Assembly: GCF_000376425.1 (NCBI RefSeq)
Contig: NZ_AQWL01000008.1
Coordinates: forward strand, 91,014-155,013
Length of the DNA: 64,000 nucleotides
Origin: Thiobacillus denitrificans DSM 12475
Lineage (GTDB): Bacteria > Pseudomonadota > Gammaproteobacteria > Burkholderiales > Thiobacillaceae
Direction of reading: 5' to 3'
Positions 59,339 to 64,000 of the stretch are shown here, one piece after another. A model generated the notes under the pieces. That model saw nothing but the letters and a program-made list of their open reading frames with translations. It searched no databases and was not told the DNA's origin. Positions within the stretch are counted from its first letter, which is position 1. Every line of letters begins with the position of its first letter. The position numbers and the translations under genes are program-made.

Positions 59339-59880
59339 TACGGCTGCCCCGCGCGGACTTCCCGCTTCATCTTGCGCCAGGCCCAGGGTGCTACCGGCTC
59401 GGGGTCGGCCCAGAGGCCACGCCTGGCATTACGGGCATCCAGCTCCGCCTGCGCATAGCGCAGTCGGTCATCGAGGGTTTGCTCCTTCTGGTAGTCCTTG
59501 TAGTGCCATGCCATCCCGTCCGCCACTTGGGCGAGGTTGGCATCCCGGCCGTCCACCATGATCTTGCCAACCAGCCGGCCGTAGCGGTCCTGCTTCTGCC
59601 ATTCCACGATCACGATCCGGCGAAAGACCCGGTCCGAGAGAGACTCTTTCGATTTCTGGCCCCAGGGCATCCCTTTCTCGGGGGCATCGATGCCGGCAAG
59701 CCGGATCTTGTGCTGCACCCGCTGGGCATCGAGCACGGTCACCGTATCACCGTCGGCCAGGCCGACGACTTCCCCCATCAGGGTTTCGGCCTGCGCCAGG
59801 GTGATCCCGGCCAGAAGGGAAAGTATTGCCAACCCGATTTTCAATTTGATCACTCCGGCTATAATTGAACTGTGTAACAC
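59338..59880 (-). CDS. Thermonuclease family protein (SNase-like), exported
   Basis: 180 aa from 59,880; a GTG nine codons in (59,853) may be the real start since it opens directly into a signal peptide (KIGLAILSLLAGITLAQA). The SNase fold shows VVGLADGDTVTVL, IRLAGIDAPEKG and catalytic arginines near VEWQKQDRYGRLVGKIMV. Staphylococcal-type nucleases cut DNA and RNA with calcium. First gene of the run thermonuclease-SRAP-DUF4325, divergent from umuD by about 15-45 bases. Confidence 0.88.
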   Translation of the reverse strand: MLHSSIIAGVIKLKIGLAILSLLAGITLAQAETLMGEVVGLADGDTVTVLDAQRVQHKIRLAGIDAPEKGMPWGQKSKESLSDRVFRRIVIVEWQKQDRYGRLVGKIMVDGRDANLAQVADGMAWHYKDYQKEQTLDDRLRYAQAELDARNARRGLWADPEPVAPWAWRKMKREVRAGQP

Positions 59881-59895
59881 TATTCAAAGACAAAC

Positions 59896-60480
59896 ATGGG
59901 ACGTGGTGGCAAACGCGAGGGCACAGGCCCCAAGGCCAGCCCCGGGCCATACGGCGAGGCAACCAAGGTGATGCGTATTCCAGTCAGCCGGATAAACGGT
60001 GTCCGCGCCTTTCTCTCCCAGCCCCAGGCCATCATGGCACAGGCTGGCGGCAACGTGGAGTGGCTCGGGACGGCTTCTCTATCCGGTCCGGCTGTCCGGC
60101 TGCCGTTGTTCACTTCCCGCGTGCCGGCGGGCTTCCCGTCACCGGCCGAGGATTATGCCGAAGGTCATCTCGACCTCAATGAATTCCTGGTCGAACACGA
60201 GGCCGCGACCTTCTATGTCCGGGTCCAGGGCCACTCGATGAGCGGGGCCGGCATCCTCGATGGCGATGTCATCGCCGTGGACCGCGCCCTGGAGGCACGG
60301 CATGGTGACATCGTGCTGGCGGTCATCGACAACGATCTGACGGTGAAGGAGCTCTATCGCCTGAACGGTGAGATCAGGCTGCTCCCCAATAACCCGGAGT
60401 ACTCGCCGATCGAGATCAAGCCCGGTCAGGAACTGACCATCTGGGGCGTAGTGAAGGGCGTCGTCCGCAAGCTGCGATGA
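59896..60480 (+). CDS. umuD: UmuD-like self-cleaving SOS protein
   Basis: 194 aa, longer than E. coli UmuD because of a 65-residue N-terminal extension ([20 protein letters not shown]). The cleavage site is PAGFPSP (Ala-Gly), catalytic Ser in [15 protein letters not shown], catalytic Lys in [12 protein letters not shown]. After cleavage the dimer joins UmuC to form polymerase V. The stop overlaps the umuC start (ATGA). A CTGT half-site lies in the short divergent region but no full LexA box. Confidence 0.93.
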   Translation: MGRGGKREGTGPKASPGPYGEATKVMRIPVSRINGVRAFLSQPQAIMAQAGGNVEWLGTASLSGPAVRLPLFTSRVPAGFPSPAEDYAEGHLDLNEFLVEHEAATFYVRVQGHSMSGAGILDGDVIAVDRALEARHGDIVLAVIDNDLTVKELYRLNGEIRLLPNNPEYSPIEIKPGQELTIWGVVKGVVRKLR

Positions 60481-61775
60481 GCCAGGGTATGCAGTACGCC
60501 CTGGTCGACGGCAACAACTTCTACGTCAGCTGCGAACGGGTCTTCAATCCCAAACTGGAAAATCGGCCGGTCATCGTCCTCTCGAACAACGACGGCTGCA
60601 CGGTGGCCCGAAGCGAAGAGGCCCGAGCCCTGGGTATCAAGATGGGCGCGCCGCATTTCGAGGTACGGGACATGCTGAAACGGCATCGCGGGGTGGCGCT
60701 CTCCTCGAACTACACTCTCTATGCCGACATGAGCCGGCGCATGATGTCGGTGATCAGCCAGTTCTCCCCAGAGCAGGAGATCTACAGCATCGACGAGTCC
60801 TTCCTGCGCTTCCGGGGCTTTGATCACTGGAACCTGACCGAGCATGGCATTCGGCTACGCCATCAGGTCCATCAATGGACCGGCATCCCGGTCGGAGTGG
60901 GATTCGGGCCGACGAAGACCCTGGCCAAGCTGGCGAACCGGCTGGCCAAGCGCCACCCCGACTTCCGGCAGATCGGGGTCTGCAACCTGCAGGATCTGGC
61001 GCCTTGGCAGCAGTGGCGCTACATGGCCGAAGTAGACGTCGGAGACCTCTGGGGCGTTGGGCCACGCTGGGCAAGAAGCCTGCGCGAACAGGGGATTTTG
61101 ACTGCGATGGACCTGAAGCTGGCTAATCCCGGAACCCTGCGAAACCGCTTCAACGTGACGATGGAGCGCACGATCCGAGAGTTGAATGGGATTTCCTGCA
61201 TTCCCCTCGAAGAAGCACCGCCTGCCAAACAGCAGATCGTGTCCTCACGCAGCTTCGGGCATCTGGTGACCCGGCTGCAGGATCTGCTGGAAGCGGTGTC
61301 GAGCTATGCGGCAACGGCGGGACGCAAGCTCAGGCAGGAAGACGAAATGGCGGGTGGCATCCAGATTTTCCTGCAAACCAATCCGTTCATCCCGAACGAG
61401 CCGCAATACCATCCGGCCGTGCTGATCCGGTTCAACACGCCGACTCACGACACAGCACGGCTGATCCAGGCTGCCCGCCAGGGCATGACGCGGATCTACC
61501 GCAAGGAATTCCGCTACAAAAAGGCAGGGGTGATGCTGGTCGATCTGAAGCCAGCAGGCGTCAGCCAAGGCGATCTGTTCCAGCAGGAGCCGGAGGCCCA
61601 GACCGAACGCCGGACACGTCTGCTTAGCGTGATGGATGCGATCAATTCAGAGATGGGGAAAGGGACGCTGCGCTTCAGTGCCGAGGGCGTGGAGCAAACC
61701 TGGAAGATGCGGCGTGGGAATCTGACGTCGCGGTTCACGACGGCTTGGGAGGGGTTGCCGGTGGTAGGGGCTTAG
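60477..61775 (+). CDS. umuC: UmuC-like Y-family DNA polymerase subunit
   Basis: 432 aa, normal length. Y-family catalytic motifs: [18 protein letters not shown] at the N-terminus, [20 protein letters not shown], and [11 protein letters not shown] with the catalytic Asp-Glu pair. Palm/fingers are followed by the little-finger domain (SSRSFGHLV...) and a C-terminal UmuC tail (GDLFQQEPE). Performs translesion synthesis. Coupled to umuD. Confidence 0.95.
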   Translation: MSQGMQYALVDGNNFYVSCERVFNPKLENRPVIVLSNNDGCTVARSEEARALGIKMGAPHFEVRDMLKRHRGVALSSNYTLYADMSRRMMSVISQFSPEQEIYSIDESFLRFRGFDHWNLTEHGIRLRHQVHQWTGIPVGVGFGPTKTLAKLANRLAKRHPDFRQIGVCNLQDLAPWQQWRYMAEVDVGDLWGVGPRWARSLREQGILTAMDLKLANPGTLRNRFNVTMERTIRELNGISCIPLEEAPPAKQQIVSSRSFGHLVTRLQDLLEAVSSYAATAGRKLRQEDEMAGGIQIFLQTNPFIPNEPQYHPAVLIRFNTPTHDTARLIQAARQGMTRIYRKEFRYKKAGVMLVDLKPAGVSQGDLFQQEPEAQTERRTRLLSVMDAINSEMGKGTLRFSAEGVEQTWKMRRGNLTSRFTTAWEGLPVVGA

Positions 61776-61776
61776 A

Positions 61777-61935
61777 TGGCGATTAGGGAAGCTCTATAAA
61801 GTCGGTGACCGGGATGTCGGCAAGTCGGCCAAAGCCGACTGTGAGTATCAAGACAAACTCAGTCTGCCGTACTTCGGTTACCAGCCACTCAGCCTGGAAC
61901 AATATCGCGTGCTACCGACCCACAGCAGCCATTGA
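61777..61935 (+). pseudogene. Gene fragment of unknown origin
   Basis: A 52-codon open stretch ends in TGA at 61,933-61,935 and reads like protein (KLYKVGDRDVGKSAKADC, YFGYQPLSLEQYRVLPTH). It has no start codon of its own and begins in the umuC stop region, so it looks like the 3' remnant of a lost gene. Family not recognised. The following 160 bases to the DUF6527 gene hold nothing recognisable. Confidence 0.35.
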
Positions 61936-62098
61936 GTCCTGAGAGTCATCTGTCCTTCCCGCCTCTTTGTGCAATGCGCTTGCGAAAAGATTAAGAGTGA
62001 TTTATCCATTTCATGGGTTTCGGGGGTGTATTTCGCAAGTGCCTGTTGGAACAATTCCCGGATCGCCCAAGTCTCTTATATCCCAAGCCTGGTAACGC

Positions 62099-62527
62099 TC
62101 AATAAGACGTTCGTAGGCCGGGGTGTTTTCCAGTATCTGCGCACCAAAACACGCGACCCTCGCGTAGCCAGAAATGACTAAGACAGCCCTTGTCCCGCCA
62201 TATCGACGGGTATAAGGTTGGGCGACCGGTGAGTGTGCTCGTTAAGCGCCAATGAGGGCGGTGTACTTGTTGAAGCGAGAGTGTAACTACGTCACCACAC
62301 CGACAAGGGCATTTAAACAAGGCCCATTTTGGCTTGTCTGCAATCATGACGCAGTAAAAAGATTCGGCCGCGATTTCGTCATTATGAGGGGGCTTACCGA
62401 CAATAAAGACTGAGGAAAAATGAATTGGTGCCGCGAGTTGTGGGGCATGCTCCGGTGCCTGACCGGGAACCGGATGCGGGGTAAAGAGCCCCCTAATCCA
62501 TGCTACGACCCGGCTAACAAAAGTCAT
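62099..62527 (-). CDS. DUF6527-like protein of a ubiquitin-like conjugation cluster
   Basis: 142 aa; its start overlaps the end of the JAB-E1 gene by 14 bases. It has a Cys-rich centre (FKCPCRCGDVVTLSL) and a C-terminal HFWLREGRVFWC, matching the small DUF6527 proteins that accompany bacterial ThiF/JAB ubiquitin-like systems. The N-terminus has a hydrophobic stretch (SRVVAWIRGLFTPHPVPG). The cysteines suggest a zinc-stabilised fold; biochemical role unknown. Confidence 0.72.
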   Translation of the reverse strand: MTFVSRVVAWIRGLFTPHPVPGQAPEHAPQLAAPIHFSSVFIVGKPPHNDEIAAESFYCVMIADKPKWALFKCPCRCGDVVTLSLQQVHRPHWRLTSTLTGRPTLYPSIWRDKGCLSHFWLREGRVFWCADTGKHPGLRTSY

Positions 62528-63899
62528 CGCGCTTTCCTAAAAATGGTCGATTGAGTCTGCATGATTCCTTCAGTAAAAGGAATTCGTGTGCACGACAATA
62601 CGAGCAGTCAGGGTTGCCCACCGTTTCGTGGCTGTGGATCTCCATCTTCACGAAATCCACGAAGAACATGTCGCGTCGCACCTCCGGCGGAAAACGTCGA
62701 AACGGCTTGATCAGGTCAAACAGTGTTGCAACGGCAAAATCGGCCGAAGCACTGGTGAAGGGCCCGACGCCGGGCGCGTCTGTGCCACCGTCTTCGAGGT
62801 AACGGTCTTTTAGTTCTTCGGCGGTGATATCCGGATTTTCGCGGCGTGCAAGCTGTGCCTGAATCCAGATGTCCTTGATCACGCCCTGACAAAAAAGGCA
62901 CTGGCCTTGCTCGGGCAGGATCGTGCTGATGCGTCCGTAGTGATAACGAAGATAGGGGTGACCATCGAGCCCGTCATCAACCTTGCCGCCTAGCCCGATA
63001 TCTATGAGTGGTTGCGCATAGGCATAAAGCGCAGCGTTCATTAGTTCACGGCCTGCAAAATCGTCGGTGCAGCCAACAATGACATCGCAACTAGCGAGCG
63101 CATCGACGGCGACCGGATCCGTATCGACATCTGAGGCTATGGACGCAACCTTGACCGATAGCCCAATGCCTTCGATGAAGTTCTTGAGTGTGTCCGATTT
63201 GACGAAACCGACATCTGCCTTCATGAGGCCCCTGACGCGGTTGAGATTGCTCGCAGCGAGCGGATCTTTATCGAGCAACACGAGCTCGCCGATTCCCCCG
63301 CGCGCGCCCAGCGTTGCAAATGGGCTTCCGGTGCCGCCGTTTCCGGCAACGCCAATGCGCAACGACTGAAGCATATCGACGAAAGGTTTTCCGAACGCAG
63401 CAGCCTGACGCGCCTGGACCTCAGTGTGTTCGTCACTGCTTTCCTTGTACCCGTAAAGCGTGATCCGCTCGCCAAGTACAAGCGTGTGCCTAACTGGCAC
63501 CGCGATTTCCGGGCACCCGCCTTTACGCGTCCTGGCCAGCCATTGCCCGTCCGCCCACAGCATCGCAACAAAAGTGATGTCGGGGCCATTGCGGTTACGT
63601 AGCGCCTTGATCAATGTCCGCTCGTTCTCTTCGTCCATATCTGAGAACTGCGCCGGGCCTGCGGGGTGGTTGTGAATGAAGCCAAAGACGAGCCCCTCCT
63701 CCTCGCAGCGTTGGAACAGTTCGCGCAGTGGGGCAAGTTCGAAGGCGACTATCTCTGGTGAACTCCCGGTCACCCATGCATCCTCAAACTGAATCACATC
63801 ATGGGCGACATAGCGGTCGGAATCTGGCAGTCCCGGGACATGAACGTGCAAGCGGCGGAATAGCACCACCGCAGCGGCGGATTCAACCGATCGACGCAA
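62514..63899 (-). CDS. JAB metalloprotease-E1 (ThiF) fusion of a bacterial ubiquitin-like system, 5'-truncated
   Basis: 461 aa, apparent TTG start at 63,899. Residues about 8-130 are a JAB/JAMM domain (FGFIHNHPAGPAQFSDMDEE, the H-x-H...S...D zinc motif). Residues about 170-400 are a ThiF/E1 adenylation domain: IGVAGNGGTGSPFATLG, LVLLDKDPLAASNLNR, VIVGCTDDFAGRE; CLFCQG and CSYCRA provide two CxxC pairs for zinc. Roughly 20-30 N-terminal residues are missing, because the start codon lies within the 3' end of an IS30-type transposase. A ubiquitin-like protein and E2 partner, if any, would lie beyond the window. Confidence 0.8.
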   Translation of the reverse strand: MRRSVESAAAVVLFRRLHVHVPGLPDSDRYVAHDVIQFEDAWVTGSSPEIVAFELAPLRELFQRCEEEGLVFGFIHNHPAGPAQFSDMDEENERTLIKALRNRNGPDITFVAMLWADGQWLARTRKGGCPEIAVPVRHTLVLGERITLYGYKESSDEHTEVQARQAAAFGKPFVDMLQSLRIGVAGNGGTGSPFATLGARGGIGELVLLDKDPLAASNLNRVRGLMKADVGFVKSDTLKNFIEGIGLSVKVASIASDVDTDPVAVDALASCDVIVGCTDDFAGRELMNAALYAYAQPLIDIGLGGKVDDGLDGHPYLRYHYGRISTILPEQGQCLFCQGVIKDIWIQAQLARRENPDITAEELKDRYLEDGGTDAPGVGPFTSASADFAVATLFDLIKPFRRFPPEVRRDMFFVDFVKMEIHSHETVGNPDCSYCRAHEFLLLKESCRLNRPFLGKRDDFC

Positions 63900-64000
63900 C
63901 GGATTGGTGAAATCGTTCGGCGGGTGTTGCGTAGTTTAGTGTTTTCCTAGGGCGCTCATTCAATTTCCTCGCGATGGCATTGAGCTTGGCTTGCGAGTAG
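63883..64000 (-). mobile_element. IS30-family transposase, 3' end
   Basis: The minus strand, read from the window edge, gives 39 codons ending in TGA at 63,883 (KLNAIARKLNERPRKTLNYA, then TPAERFHQSV). This is the highly conserved C-terminus of IS30-type DDE transposases. The terminal inverted repeat should lie just inside the JAB-E1 frame (about 63,850-63,885), but its exact edge cannot be set without the other end. The element is oriented like the genes it abuts. Confidence 0.85.

Noticed and set aside
59860-59895. Possible LexA box between the thermonuclease gene and umuD
   Set aside because: Only a CTGT half-site is present; the matching ACAG half at the proper spacing is missing, so a LexA site is not supported.
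61969-62181. 70-aa plus-strand frame near the DUF6527 gene
   Set aside because: It overlaps the antisense 3' end of a supported gene and shows no protein-like features.

Overview
The window looks like chromosomal DNA of a GC-rich betaproteobacterium, probably of the Nitrosomonadales/Thiobacillus kind. This rests on gene order and protein style (guaA-guaB, rnfH-ratA-smpB, relA beside comEC, a TTG-started mnmH) and not on any rRNA, so the genus is inference. A conserved core is interrupted by accessory blocks.

Region by region: (1) 1-13,724 (+) is the baseplate and fibre end of an extracellular contractile injection system (eCIS) or phage-tail-like particle. It holds a gpD-like protein (5' end cut by the window), spike, PAAR-like tip, gp25-like protein, two large baseplate-J-like proteins (one with an inserted PA14 domain), tail protein I, a 1145-aa DUF6519/beta-helix protein and a small coiled-coil protein. 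Most of these genes overlap by the stop/start tetranucleotide. (2) 13,726-14,774 is a scar: an MFS transporter that has lost its C-terminal half at the eCIS edge, and a possible LysR remnant. (3) 14,775-19,807 is core: rhlE, a cupin enzyme, tRNA-Val(CAC), gltX, tRNA-Thr(CGT) and a tandem universal stress protein. (4) 19,930-26,535 (-) is an eleven-gene arsenic operon, read arsR, arsI, arsC, arsC, acr3, c'-type cytochrome, metallo-beta-lactamase-fold protein, ArsP-like permease, AhpD-like protein, arsM, thioredoxin-like protein, with an ArsR-type operator touching the first start codon. (5) 26,622-42,330 is mostly core: two flavoproteins, an FMN reductase, guaA, guaB, a lipoprotein, rnfH, ratA, smpB, mnmH, a Dyp peroxidase, relA, and a comEC cut off at its 5' side.

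(6) From about 42,330 to the end is a genomic island starting inside comEC. It carries decayed and small genes (a Xre/ParS-type antitoxin with no intact RES toxin, an Xre regulator with an inverted repeat at its start, a broken phosphatase). It then holds two giant genes (1687 and about 2013 aa) that each look like an N-terminal restriction-type nuclease, a STAND/AAA P-loop ATPase and a long helical-repeat sensor, so they resemble AVAST-type anti-phage proteins without matching a described two-gene arrangement known to me. After these come a thermonuclease/SRAP/DUF4325 operon, umuDC, and a JAB-E1 (ThiF) plus DUF6527 pair of a bacterial ubiquitin-like system. The 5' end of that pair has been replaced by the end of an IS30-family transposase at the window edge.

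The best candidates for something undescribed are the paired giant ATPases (46,537-58,129) and the truncated ubiquitin-like module (62,099-63,899). The arsenic operon is unusual for its cytochrome and degenerate metallo-hydrolase.
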